Positions 41,871-48,736 of a stretch of 55,349 nt of DNA are shown here, one piece after another. The position numbers and the translations under genes are program-made. The notes below the pieces were generated by a model. That model worked only from the letters and a program-made list of their open reading frames with translations. It was not told where the DNA came from and ran no database searches. Each line of letters starts with the position of its first letter. Position 1 is the stretch's first letter. Origin of the DNA: Planctomycetota bacterium (GTDB lineage Bacteria > Planctomycetota > B15-G4); contig JAJDER010000043.1 in the NCBI GenBank assembly GCA_029259725.1, positions 1-55,349 of the forward strand, read 5' to 3'.

Positions 41871-42847
41871 GCCGGCATCTCCCGCACACGCAGAGCCTCG
41901 GGCCACTCGGAGGGGTCGGAGCCCTTGCGGCTCCCGAGGGTCGCGATCCCCAGGGCGTCGTCGTCGTGTGCGACGCCCTCGTGGCCCGTCCACTTCTCCG
42001 TGCCCACGGGCAGCCGCCGCCATTCGCGCAGGCTCATCTCGGGCTTCGCGCCGAGCTGCTTAACGAAGCACGGAACCTGAGCCTCCCGGCACTGCTTCAC
42101 GATGTCCCTGATCCACTCGACGTGGCAGGGACGGGCTCCGGGGCCGCTCTCTCCGCCGACGATCACCCAGTGGCACTCGTCGACGTGATCGTGCGGCGCG
42201 CCCGGCCGGCCGTCCCAGGTCACGCGGTCGCGCGCGTACACCGCAGCGGAGATGTCGATACGAGACAGGAGCGGCTCAAGACTCAGGAATCGAACCGTGG
42301 CTGGCGTCTGCTTGAGCAGCTCCCACCGCTCATCGAATCGCTTCTGGTCTTCGCAGGAGACGCCGAGCCAGACGTTGGGGAGCGGGAGCTTCACGCCGAT
42401 GAGCGGCATGGTGCTGCGCTCGCCCTGGTCCCACCGGTGGACGAACTCACGCATCCGGTCCGCGCGCTTGGTGAGGATCTGGAAGGTGTGCTGCGGCGCG
42501 TGTGCGCATACGGCCAGGACGCGGCTGATGAACTCGTCAGACACGTCCTCGTGAAACAGATCGGACATGCTGTTCACGAACACCCTGCGGGGCTTCCTCC
42601 AATGGAGGGGCTTGTCGAGCAGCTCGGGGACCAGGCGGATCTTCCCTGTCCACCGAGGGGATCCGAACCGCACGGTCCCGAACTTCCGATAGTGGGGACC
42701 CTTCTGCGTCAGTCCCTCGTAGGCCCCACCTGGCCCGCTCTGTCGGTGCGCCTGCCGCTCCGCGTAGCAGTTCTCACACCCCGGAGAGACGCGGGTGCAG
42801 CCGCGGACGGGATTCCAGGTCTCGTCGGTCCACTCGATGGAGCTCAC
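41867..42847 (-). CDS. Phage Gp37/Gp68 family (DUF5131) protein, Fe-S candidate
   Basis: A 326-aa protein. It begins SIEWTDETWNPVRGCTRVSP and GCENCYAE, with Cys17, Cys24 and Cys27 forming the CX6CX2C cluster of the Gp37Gp68 family, which resembles radical-SAM enzymes. Further hallmarks are RRVFVNSMSDLFHEDVSDEF, HTFQILTKRADRM, NVWLGVSCEDQ, RFLSLEPLLSRI, WVIVGGESGPGARP and PCFVKQLG. The substrate is unknown. GTG 42847 overlaps the upstream stop. Confidence 0.93.
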   Translation of the reverse strand: MSSIEWTDETWNPVRGCTRVSPGCENCYAERQAHRQSGPGGAYEGLTQKGPHYRKFGTVRFGSPRWTGKIRLVPELLDKPLHWRKPRRVFVNSMSDLFHEDVSDEFISRVLAVCAHAPQHTFQILTKRADRMREFVHRWDQGERSTMPLIGVKLPLPNVWLGVSCEDQKRFDERWELLKQTPATVRFLSLEPLLSRIDISAAVYARDRVTWDGRPGAPHDHVDECHWVIVGGESGPGARPCHVEWIRDIVKQCREAQVPCFVKQLGAKPEMSLREWRRLPVGTEKWTGHEGVAHDDDALGIATLGSRKGSDPSEWPEALRVREMPA

Positions 42848-43101
42848 TGGAACAGCCCAGCAGCAGCGGCCCCTACGGGAGCCCACCCGTTCGCCACGCT
42901 GATGGCGACAGCCACCAGGAGCACGAGCCCGCCGACGATGTAGACGACCGGAGAGCCGGTGGGCTGATCAGGATCGACGGCGGTGTACGGGTTGAAGCGC
43001 GCGCGCCGGTGGACCGCCGTGCCGACGGTCCTCGCGAAGGCCCTCCGCTCTTCTCGAGGCGTGCGCACGATCCGCTCGAGGTCCGTGAAGGCGAGCTTCA
43101 C
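42844..43101 (-). CDS. Small membrane protein
   Basis: An 85-aa protein from GTG 43101 (GTGA overlap) with a basic N-terminus (TPREERRAFARTVGTAVHRR) and one C-terminal membrane helix (VVYIVGGLVLLVAVAISVA). Function is unknown. Confidence 0.6.
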   Translation of the reverse strand: MKLAFTDLERIVRTPREERRAFARTVGTAVHRRARFNPYTAVDPDQPTGSPVVYIVGGLVLLVAVAISVANGWAPVGAAAAGLFQ

Positions 43102-43304
43102 GACTGGTCGGTCTCTTCGAGCAGGATCGCAGTCAGCCGTGCGTCGATGTCGCGTGCCAGCTCGCGATCGCTCGTTTGTTCGGCGAACACCCGAAGCGCG
43201 AGACGCGCCTCTGGGTCGCGAAAGCTCAGCACGATCTTGTCGGGCTCGAGGTCGGGATGCCGATCGCTCTGGAAGCGGCCCTCGTCGTCGACGTGGTGCC
43301 CCAT
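43098..43304 (-). CDS. Small acidic hypothetical protein
   Basis: A 68-aa protein (GHHVDDEGRFQSDRHPDLEP, then KIVLSFRDPEARLALRVFAE). It may be a small regulator, but no family is recognised. ATG 43304 overlaps the upstream stop (TGATG) with AGGAG upstream; GTG 43307 is an alternative. Confidence 0.6.
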   Translation of the reverse strand: MGHHVDDEGRFQSDRHPDLEPDKIVLSFRDPEARLALRVFAEQTSDRELARDIDARLTAILLEETDQS

Positions 43305-43462
43305 CACGCGCTCCTCCGGACGCGCTGAGCGTGCTCTGGAGTCAGCTTCCCGGTGCCGTAGCAGCTCGGGCAGATGCTCCCGTTCTGGGTCTTAGACCCC
43401 TGGCAGGCCGGGCAGCTCTCCAGCGGATACCCGCGCCTGGCCTCTCCACCCCGTCCCGCCAT
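43304..43462 (-). CDS. DnaJ-type zinc-finger mini-protein
   Basis: A 52-aa protein and first gene of the leftward operon, 24 bases after the predicted PL start. CPACQGS and CPSCYGTGK, separated by 8 residues, are two CxxCxG motifs like those of the DnaJ Cys-rich domain and small zinc ribbons. A strong ribosome site (GGGAGGGC) precedes ATG 43462. It may bind zinc and nucleic acid or act as an early regulator. Confidence 0.7.
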   Translation of the reverse strand: MAGRGGEARRGYPLESCPACQGSKTQNGSICPSCYGTGKLTPEHAQRVRRSA

Positions 43463-43492
43463 GGCTGCCCTCCCGTCAGGTGACGGGGAGGC

Positions 43493-43520
43493 ACTGTACC
43501 AGGTGGTACAATCAGGTCAA
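43493..43520 (-). promoter_or_regulatory. Leftward early promoter (PL-like)
   Basis: On the minus strand, TTGACC (43520-43515) and TACAGT (43498-43493) are separated by 16 bases. This is a good sigma-70 match pointing at the leftward operon. The -35 overlaps the repressor stop codon, and the operator at 43495-43510 fills the spacer and reaches the -10. Confidence 0.75.
43495..43510. promoter_or_regulatory. Operator, perfect 16-bp palindrome (OL-like)
   Basis: TGTACCA-GG-TGGTACA is a perfect inverted repeat lying within the PL-like promoter. The same site with one change occurs at 43886-43901 in the opposite promoter. It is the expected binding site of the repressor and/or Cro-like protein. 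Confidence 0.8.
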
Positions 43521-43834
43521 GCGGTTTCTTCCGGTGCTCTGCTCGACGGCTCTCCCGAGTCTGCCTTCGGCCTCTTCCGGATGAGCTTTCCTGTCTCGAT
43601 TGCCTCCAAGAACTCGTGCGCGGGGTATCCCCAGGCTTTCGCCATCTTCGCCAAGTTGTTGAGTTGGAGATTGCCCTTCCGGCCCGATTCCTTGGGGTCT
43701 AGGAGCCTTCTGACGTAGTTCGGCGCCTGCCCGAGATCAACCGAAAGTCGATCAGCTCCGCTGGGGTCGCTGCGGTAGGGCTCCTGAGCCAGCAACCTCG
43801 CGATCCAGCGAACGAATTGCTCAGACGGTTCCAC
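43517..43834 (-). CDS. CI-like repressor, single HTH domain
   Basis: A 105-aa protein from GTG 43834. The HTH-like region spans about 22-70 (SGADRLSVDLGQAPNYVRRL, LQLNNLAKMAKAWGYP). It is flanked by the two operators and divergent from the Cro-like gene, so it is the probable lysogeny repressor. It has no LexA/CI-type autocleavage domain, so induction should not depend on RecA cleavage. No clear Shine-Dalgarno is seen, and it may be translated from a near-leaderless transcript. Confidence 0.75.
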   Translation of the reverse strand: MEPSEQFVRWIARLLAQEPYRSDPSGADRLSVDLGQAPNYVRRLLDPKESGRKGNLQLNNLAKMAKAWGYPAHEFLEAIETGKLIRKRPKADSGEPSSRAPEETA

Positions 43835-43875
43835 GCCTCACCGTTCAGGCGCGGCTGTGACCCGGTCAAGCAGGG

Positions 43876-43903
43876 TTGACGGGGCTGTACCGGGTGGTAC
43901 ATC
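43876..43903 (+). promoter_or_regulatory. Rightward early promoter (PR-like)
   Basis: TTGACG (43876-43881) and TACATC (43898-43903) are separated by 16 bases, the same geometry as the leftward promoter. Transcription would start near 43910, only a couple of bases before GTG 43912, implying a leaderless message. Confidence 0.65.
43886..43901. promoter_or_regulatory. Operator, 16-bp near-palindrome (OR-like)
   Basis: TGTACCG-GG-TGGTACA matches the 43495-43510 operator except at one base. It overlaps the spacer and -10 of the rightward promoter. On the opposite strand TTGACC (43869-43864) may be the -35 of a weak repressor promoter. Confidence 0.75.
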
Positions 43904-43911
43904 ATCGCGCC

Positions 43912-44154
43912 GTGAAGCTAGGCGCGTATCAGCGAGCCAACGAGCTCTCCGATTCCGCTCTCGCGCGAATCGTCGGCGTTGCGCCGCAGACGATTCAGCG
44001 GCTCAAGCTGTCCGGGCGCCGGGGTAGGACTGCGAGCCTCGCCCTGGCGCTGCGAATCGAGAAAGCAACTGGCGGTGAGGTTCGGGCCGAAGACCTGCCG
44101 CTGACGCGAGAATCGCGTGCTGCTCTCGGCGAGTTGCGTGGAGACGCAGCCTGA
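43912..44154 (+). CDS. Cro-like HTH protein
   Basis: An 80-aa protein. The HTH spans about 5-50 (AYQRANELSDSALARIVGVA, PQTIQRLKLSGRRGRTASLA), like Cro/YdaS-type regulators. It is divergent from the repressor gene with an operator between them. GTG 43912 is chosen because TTG 43876 falls inside the -35 box. It would act as the lytic switch. Confidence 0.75.
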   Translation: MKLGAYQRANELSDSALARIVGVAPQTIQRLKLSGRRGRTASLALALRIEKATGGEVRAEDLPLTRESRAALGELRGDAA

Positions 44155-44254
44155 TGGTGTGGGGGGTGAACCATGGGCTCACCGTGCCCTAGCTCTCAGG
44201 CGAAAGTCATTACGCGGTGCGTCGAAAACTCCCCAGGATGTTCCCTCGCGCCGT

Positions 44255-44269
44255 TTTCGCCAGGCGAAA
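44255..44269. repeat. Inverted repeat TTTCGCC-A-GGCGAAA
   Basis: A 7-bp perfect inverted repeat two bases beyond the stop of the minus-strand gene at 44272, in a 117-base convergent gap. GGCGAAAG also occurs at 44199-44206. It matches the arms of the repeat at 36558-36576. It has no U-run; it could be a factor-dependent terminator or a protein site. Confidence 0.5.
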
Positions 44270-44271
44270 GC

Positions 44272-44733
44272 CTACGGTGCCGTCTCCGTGTCCGGGACCA
44301 GCGAGCTGGGCATGACGTAGGCAACTACGGCGTCGTCGCCCCCGTAGATCCTCACCTTCACCCACGGTCGGAGGAAGCCGCCGCGGTCGAGGATGCTGGT
44401 GCGGTACTCGGCGCCGGTAGCGGCGCAGCGCCCCTGCCGAGCCAGGTGCTCGAACGCGAGGTCGTCGTCGAGCTGCATCGCACGGACGATCTCCTCGTAG
44501 TCGGCTTTCGAGGTGCAGGCCATGGCGCCGCTCCTCAGTGTCGGATTCAAACCGAGAGACACCGGTTCGTAGGGTTCAGCCAACGGGGGCTCGTTCGGGG
44601 CCGCCGCCGTCGATTCGGGGATGGGGGCGCTCTCCTCTTCGGCTTGCTCGGGCAGGCCATCGATCGAGAAGTACGCGGCGACGATCAGCAGCAGCACGAC
44701 GGCGATGGAGGCTCCAACGGCTCTGTCGCTCAT
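44272..44733 (-). CDS. Membrane-anchored protein, moron-like
   Basis: A 153-aa protein with an N-terminal membrane anchor (VGASIAVVLLLIVAAYFSID), then a Pro/Glu/Ala-rich linker (AEEESAPIPESTAAAPNEPP). A compact C-terminal domain (ADYEEIVRAMQLDDDLAFEH, VKVRIYGGDDAVVAYVMPSS) is probably outside the cytoplasm. GGAAGGGAGAG precedes ATG 44733. It is transcribed opposite to the early operons on both sides, the layout of an independently expressed accessory gene. Function is unknown. Confidence 0.7.
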   Translation of the reverse strand: MSDRAVGASIAVVLLLIVAAYFSIDGLPEQAEEESAPIPESTAAAPNEPPLAEPYEPVSLGLNPTLRSGAMACTSKADYEEIVRAMQLDDDLAFEHLARQGRCAATGAEYRTSILDRGGFLRPWVKVRIYGGDDAVVAYVMPSSLVPDTETAP

Positions 44734-44953
44734 CTCTCTCCCTTCCGCGAGCATGGGGCATCCAGCTGCACCTCCGATGCTACCGCGGGACGGGAGGGCT
44801 CGTCTCACATAACCCGTGAAGGTCGCCCCGGCACCTCGCACGGCTCTGTCGTCGGAAACTGTGGGCCTGCCGGGGCTCCAACTTCGGACCGCAGGTCGAG
44901 AAGCGGCGACCAGCCCCATCCCCGGAGCCATGCCCGGGCGGTGCCCGTAGTAG

Positions 44954-45005
44954 CCCCGGCCACGTCCACCCGTATCTCCCTCCGGGATACCGGACGTGGT
45001 CGGGG
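44954..45005 (+). promoter_or_regulatory. Long RNA hairpin in the leader of the rightward operon
   Basis: CCCCGGCCACGTCC (44954-44967) pairs with GGACGTGGTCGGGG (44992-45005) over 14 bp with one G-U pair. An inner 5-bp stem is GTATC/GATAC. It lies 15 bases before the first gene of the operon, in the 287-base gap 44734-45020, which otherwise shows no gene. No U-run follows, so it is more likely a regulatory leader (attenuator or antiterminator-type RNA) than a plain terminator. Confidence 0.6.
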
Positions 45006-45020
45006 TGAGCGGAGGGCCGC

Positions 45021-45227
45021 GTGATCCTCGAGCGAACCATCGCGGAGACGAAGCGCGCGGTCCTGGACGCGTGGGCCTTCGCTCTTCGGGAGCGCCCGAG
45101 CAAGCACCGCAAGGCGCGGCTGTTCGCTGACCAGCGTGTTACCCGAGCTCGAGCTCGACGGAAGGCGCACCGGAAGCACGTGCGCCGCCAGCGCACGAAC
45201 CGCAGCGTCGCTGCGAGGAGAGGGTGA
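45021..45227 (+). CDS. Small very basic protein
   Basis: A 68-aa Arg/Lys-rich protein from GTG 45021 with GGAGGG upstream. The second half (RARARRKAHRKHVRRQRTNR) suggests RNA or DNA binding. It is the first gene after the leader hairpin. An N-like antiterminator role is conceivable from charge and position only. Confidence 0.55.
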   Translation: MILERTIAETKRAVLDAWAFALRERPSKHRKARLFADQRVTRARARRKAHRKHVRRQRTNRSVAARRG

Positions 45228-45442
45228 TGAAGCCCCTCAGCCACTTCTGGAGGGGCCGAGCTCGCCAGCAGGCCGGCTACTGGATCGTCATCGAGCAGTG
45301 CGATCCCGCTCGAGCGGTCTTCCTTCAGAACCGCTTCCGGAAGAGGGCTCGGAAGTGGGATGGCCGCTGGCAGTTCCGGGCCGTCGATGGACGGGTGATG
45401 GTCAGATACCTGGGGCCGGCTTCTAGGCGGAGGGCGGCGTGA
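45227..45442 (+). CDS. Small basic hypothetical protein
   Basis: A 71-aa Arg-rich protein (LSHFWRGRARQQAGYWIVIE, KWDGRWQFRAVDGRVMVRYL). ATG 45227 overlaps the previous stop (TGATG). Function is unknown. Confidence 0.55.
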   Translation: MKPLSHFWRGRARQQAGYWIVIEQCDPARAVFLQNRFRKRARKWDGRWQFRAVDGRVMVRYLGPASRRRAA

Positions 45443-46020
45443 GAAGTGCCGCCCGCATCCCGGAGATCGTGCACCAGGAGCCGGAGGCAATCTGGGCCGA
45501 GCGCATCAACGGAGCGCTCCGGAAGTCGGTCGAGGGCGTGATTGAGGCCGGGCGCCTGCTGATACAGGCGAAGGCCGAGCTTCCCCACGGCGGCTTCGAG
45601 CTGATGGTCAAGAGCAGCAGCCTGTGCATCAGCCCGCGGACCGCGCAGCAGCTCATGCAGATCGCAAGCCATCCGGTACTGGCAAACCCGCAGCATGCTG
45701 CGCTTTTGCCTAACGCCTGGTCGACACTCGGGGAATTGTCGCGCATCGAGGCTCCGGACCTCGAGCTGGCGATCTCGAATCACCTGATCAAGCCGGAGCT
45801 GAAGCGCGAAGACGTGCAGAAGCTCCGCCGCCGGATCGCCCGCAATGGCGCCGCGCAGACCACGCCCCGACCCAAGCGAGGGCGCGCAAAGCCGAGCCCG
45901 CGGCAGGCGGCAGAGAGGGTGTTCCGCGCCTACCTGGCGCTGGACAAACGGGGGTCGGAGCAGTTCTGGCAGCTCGTCGAACAGTACATGGAGGAGATGG
46001 CAGATGGCGAACAGCCGTAG
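45439..46020 (+). CDS. DUF3102-like protein
   Basis: A 193-aa protein from GTG 45439 (GTGA overlap). WAERINGALRKSVEGVIEAG and RLLIQAKAELPHGGFELMV, followed by SPRTAQQLMQIASHP, fit the DUF3102 pattern seen in phages and plasmids next to ParB-like proteins. The C-terminus is basic and then helical. A DNA-binding role is likely. Confidence 0.78.
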   Translation: MRSAARIPEIVHQEPEAIWAERINGALRKSVEGVIEAGRLLIQAKAELPHGGFELMVKSSSLCISPRTAQQLMQIASHPVLANPQHAALLPNAWSTLGELSRIEAPDLELAISNHLIKPELKREDVQKLRRRIARNGAAQTTPRPKRGRAKPSPRQAAERVFRAYLALDKRGSEQFWQLVEQYMEEMADGEQP

Positions 46021-46933
46021 CCAGAAGAGCAGGGCCAAGATCCTGCTAGAGGGGATGCTCCGAAAGGCGCCCCACTTCGAGGCAACAGTCTCGGGGCAGA
46101 AGGTCAACATGTACGTCTGCAAGATCGGCCCCGATCTCGCGGACCAGATTATCGAGCACGCCAACAGCGGCAATCGGAAGATTCGCCAGAAAAAGGTGGC
46201 GGAGTACGAACGGCACATGAAGCGCGACGAGTGGATGCTCCGCGCCCCGCTCGAGTTCCTCACGGACGGCCGGCTTCACGATGGTCAGCACCGGCTACGC
46301 TCCGTTCGCGAGTCGGGGAAAGAGGTCGTGTTCCTCGTGCAGCTGATCCCAGAGACGAAGGCGCACGAAGCTAGCCGGTTCACTGACATCGGCGTTCCAC
46401 GCAACCTACCTGACTACCTGCACTTCAACGGCGTGATGAACTCGAGCCGCACCTCTCCGATTCTGGTGCTCGAGCGGAACTTCCGAATCACGACGTGTCC
46501 CTTCCAGGCGTCGCCAGGCGAGCGTGTGGAGTACCTCGACCTGTACCGAGAGATCCGAGAGGAGACGTTCAAGCGGACCTTCGACGTCGTCCCGGATGGC
46601 ATGCACCGGAAGCTGGGTGTGCGCCGGGACTTCCTGGACTGGTTCGCCCTGCAGTTCATTTTCGTAGATCGAGACGAAGAGGCGCACCTCTTCCTGCAGT
46701 ACATCGACTCGCCCGTCCAGGAGAAGAAGACGTCGCCGATGTTCGTCCTCAACGAGCAGCTGACGCGCATGATGAATCGGCGGAAGGAGAAGAAGATCGG
46801 CGTGTCGACGGTCGAGCAGGGTGCCATGATCGTGAAGGGCTGGAACCTGTACTACGAACAGAAGCCCGCCACGCCGGCCGCTCTTCGATACCGCCCGAAC
46901 GACGATTGGCCACTGCTTAAGGGTGCGCACTGA
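46004..46933 (+). CDS. ParB/DGQHR-like protein
   Basis: A 309-aa protein. NRKIRQKKVAEYERHMKRDE, APLEFLTDGRLHDGQHRLRS and VFLVQLI form the ParB-like DGQHRL core, followed by a helical C-terminal region. Such proteins are common in phage and actinobacterial genomes and may bind DNA or nucleotides. The activity here is unknown. ATG 46004 overlaps the DUF3102 gene by 17 bases. Confidence 0.8.
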   Translation: MANSRSQKSRAKILLEGMLRKAPHFEATVSGQKVNMYVCKIGPDLADQIIEHANSGNRKIRQKKVAEYERHMKRDEWMLRAPLEFLTDGRLHDGQHRLRSVRESGKEVVFLVQLIPETKAHEASRFTDIGVPRNLPDYLHFNGVMNSSRTSPILVLERNFRITTCPFQASPGERVEYLDLYREIREETFKRTFDVVPDGMHRKLGVRRDFLDWFALQFIFVDRDEEAHLFLQYIDSPVQEKKTSPMFVLNEQLTRMMNRRKEKKIGVSTVEQGAMIVKGWNLYYEQKPATPAALRYRPNDDWPLLKGAH

Positions 46934-47346
46934 TGCCTGCGCGCCTTGCGCCGCTCACGAAAGAGGATCTCGAAACCAAAGACTGGGTCCCCTGCGTGGT
47001 GTACCGCGCCTTTCTCGCTGCTGGGCCATCGAAGATTCTGGATGTCGCCAGTATCGAGCGCCGCGGGCCGTGGACCACGGCCATTGCGCGCCTCATTCGC
47101 GATGGGTGGATGCGGAAGGTGGGCCGCGTTGGGAGATTCACCGTCTACGAAGCGCTTCGAGAGCAGCTGCCGCCCGAGCACCTCCCTCAGCCCACGGCGG
47201 GTATGCGCCGGTCGGCAACCGACGAACGGCTTCTCAAGGTCATCCGCAAAGCGCGGGCTGCGCGCAAATCGGCCTTGGCGAGTCGCATGGGGCAGGCCCT
47301 CTTCGAGATCGAGAAGGATCTCCAGGAGGCGCGGGGCTCTCTGTGA
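46933..47346 (+). CDS. Winged-helix-like hypothetical protein
   Basis: A 137-aa protein overlapping the previous stop (TGATG). ILDVASIERRGPWTTAIARL and IRDGWMRKVGRVGRFTVYEA read like a winged helix with wing. A basic helical C-terminus follows. It is probably a DNA-binding regulator, not assigned to a family. Confidence 0.6.
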   Translation: MPARLAPLTKEDLETKDWVPCVVYRAFLAAGPSKILDVASIERRGPWTTAIARLIRDGWMRKVGRVGRFTVYEALREQLPPEHLPQPTAGMRRSATDERLLKVIRKARAARKSALASRMGQALFEIEKDLQEARGSL

Positions 47347-47792
47347 CTGCCTGCCGTCACCCCGACCGAGAGCTCCGCCGCCGCATGGCGGCTGGCATCT
47401 GGGTCTTCCGAGCCCAGTGCCAGTCATGCGGGAGGGGTGTCGGCGCGAAGCTCGACGTGACGCGGATCCCCAAGCCGCTCGACGTTCCGCTGTGGGACTA
47501 CAAGTTGGAGCGCGAGGGCCGGAAGAAGAAGCCCACGGCGAAGACACGCTCCCGCCAGGCCTTCTACCGCTCGAAGGAGTGGAAGCGGCAGCGGGACCGC
47601 GTGCTCGCTCGAGACGGCTTCATATGCCACCTGGTCGTCGGTCCTGACGGGGAGATCTGCGGAGCGGAGAACGCCACGCAGGCCCATCACGTCCGCTACA
47701 GCGACCCGATCGAGGACACGCCGGACAGCGACCTGATCTCCGTCTGCGAAGACTGCCACGACGCGCACCACGAGAAGGTGATGCGCGCCTAG
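47343..47792 (+). CDS. HNH endonuclease
   Basis: A 149-aa protein from GTG 47343 (GTGA overlap). AHHVRYSDP and LISVCEDCHDAHH form the HNH core, with two further Cys (ICHLVVGPDGEICG) completing a zinc site. An additional CQSC lies near the N-terminus, followed by a basic linker. It could be a homing-type or replication/packaging nuclease; it is not next to the terminase. Confidence 0.88.
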   Translation: MTACRHPDRELRRRMAAGIWVFRAQCQSCGRGVGAKLDVTRIPKPLDVPLWDYKLEREGRKKKPTAKTRSRQAFYRSKEWKRQRDRVLARDGFICHLVVGPDGEICGAENATQAHHVRYSDPIEDTPDSDLISVCEDCHDAHHEKVMRA

Positions 47793-47830
47793 TCATACCT
47801 GAAAACCTGAGTCTCATCGGGGGGTGGGAG

Positions 47831-48736
47831 ATGAAGCGAACGGGGGCGGACAGCCCGAAGTTCAAGAAGCTTGCGAGGCTGACTGGGGACAAGCTGCGCG
47901 GCGCGCGTGGAGGCATGGAGGGCCTGTGGCACTTCACTGCCAAGCACGCGCCGCGGGGCGACATCGGTCGCTGGGATGACGAGGACCTGGCGGACGCCTA
48001 CGGCTGGACGCTCGACGACGGTCCGGTCTCCGTGCTCATCGAGGCGCTGGTCAAGTCCCAGCTGGTCGACGAGCACCCGGAGCACCGGCTCGTCGTCCAC
48101 GACTGGCCCGAGCACGCCGACCGGCACGTGCACAGAGCGGTCATGCGCCTACTGGTGCCGTTCGCGGACGGAACGCTCCCGCGCCTGTACGAGGGCACTG
48201 AGAAGGAGCGCCGCGCTTGGGGGGAGAAGTACCCCGACAAGTGTGGATCCGGTGGGGGGCCCACCGGGGGGCCCCGCGGGTACGAGCCAGAGCCTAGCCA
48301 GAGCCTAGCCAAGCCAGAGAGAGAAGAGCCGGACTGCTCTCTCGTGGAGCAGGTCCCGGATCTCGAGCAGAAGGCCCTGGCCTACGCCCACGAGAACCGG
48401 CCGGACGTCGCCCGCACGTGGCTGGCCTTCTGGCCGAAGTTCGTGTCGAAGAACGCCGGGCCGCTACGGAGGCCCCGCGACTGGCTCGAGCTCGCGCAGC
48501 GCTGGATCCGCGAAGAGCGTCTCGAGGGCCCGGACCCCGAGGAGAAGTTCCAGCGCCAGGTGGCCAGCGCGAACCGGACGCTCGTGGAGCAGACCGGCTC
48601 CCCGCTGGCGCCCGACGAGGAGGCCGAGCTCCGCTCGGGCACGAAGGTGCTGGAGATCCTGCACCGAAGACGGCGCAGGCCTCCCAGGAAGGTCGTGGAG
48701 CTCGCCGATCGCATCGCTTCACATGGAGGACCCTGA
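47831..48736 (+). CDS. Replication initiation protein, lambda O-like role
   Basis: A 301-aa protein. The N-terminal domain has FKKLARLTGDKLRGARGGME, GLWHFTAKHAPRGDIGRWDD and EHRLVVHDWPEHADRHVHRA, a block typical of phage replication organisers. An acidic low-complexity linker (about 140-165) is encoded over repeats that may be the origin. The C-terminal part (RTWLAFWPKFVSKNAG, DWLELAQRWIREE) is helical and Trp-rich. The role is inferred from these blocks and from the repeats, as in lambda O. Confidence 0.68.
   Translation: MKRTGADSPKFKKLARLTGDKLRGARGGMEGLWHFTAKHAPRGDIGRWDDEDLADAYGWTLDDGPVSVLIEALVKSQLVDEHPEHRLVVHDWPEHADRHVHRAVMRLLVPFADGTLPRLYEGTEKERRAWGEKYPDKCGSGGGPTGGPRGYEPEPSQSLAKPEREEPDCSLVEQVPDLEQKALAYAHENRPDVARTWLAFWPKFVSKNAGPLRRPRDWLELAQRWIREERLEGPDPEEKFQRQVASANRTLVEQTGSPLAPDEEAELRSGTKVLEILHRRRRRPPRKVVELADRIASHGGP
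48251..48308. repeat. Origin candidate: palindrome plus tandem 11-bp repeats
   Basis: GGTGGG-GGG-CCCACC (48251-48265) is a perfect palindrome next to GGGGGGCCCC. Then CCAGAGCCTAG occurs twice in tandem (48287-48297, 48298-48308), followed by a degenerate third copy. The 11-base unit is not a multiple of three, so it is not a codon repeat. This suggests a DNA-level role such as iterons. Confidence 0.5.

Noticed and set aside
44255..44269. Rho-independent terminator between the Cro-like gene and the membrane protein gene
   Set aside because: The stem is good but no T-run follows on either strand, so it is listed only as an inverted repeat.
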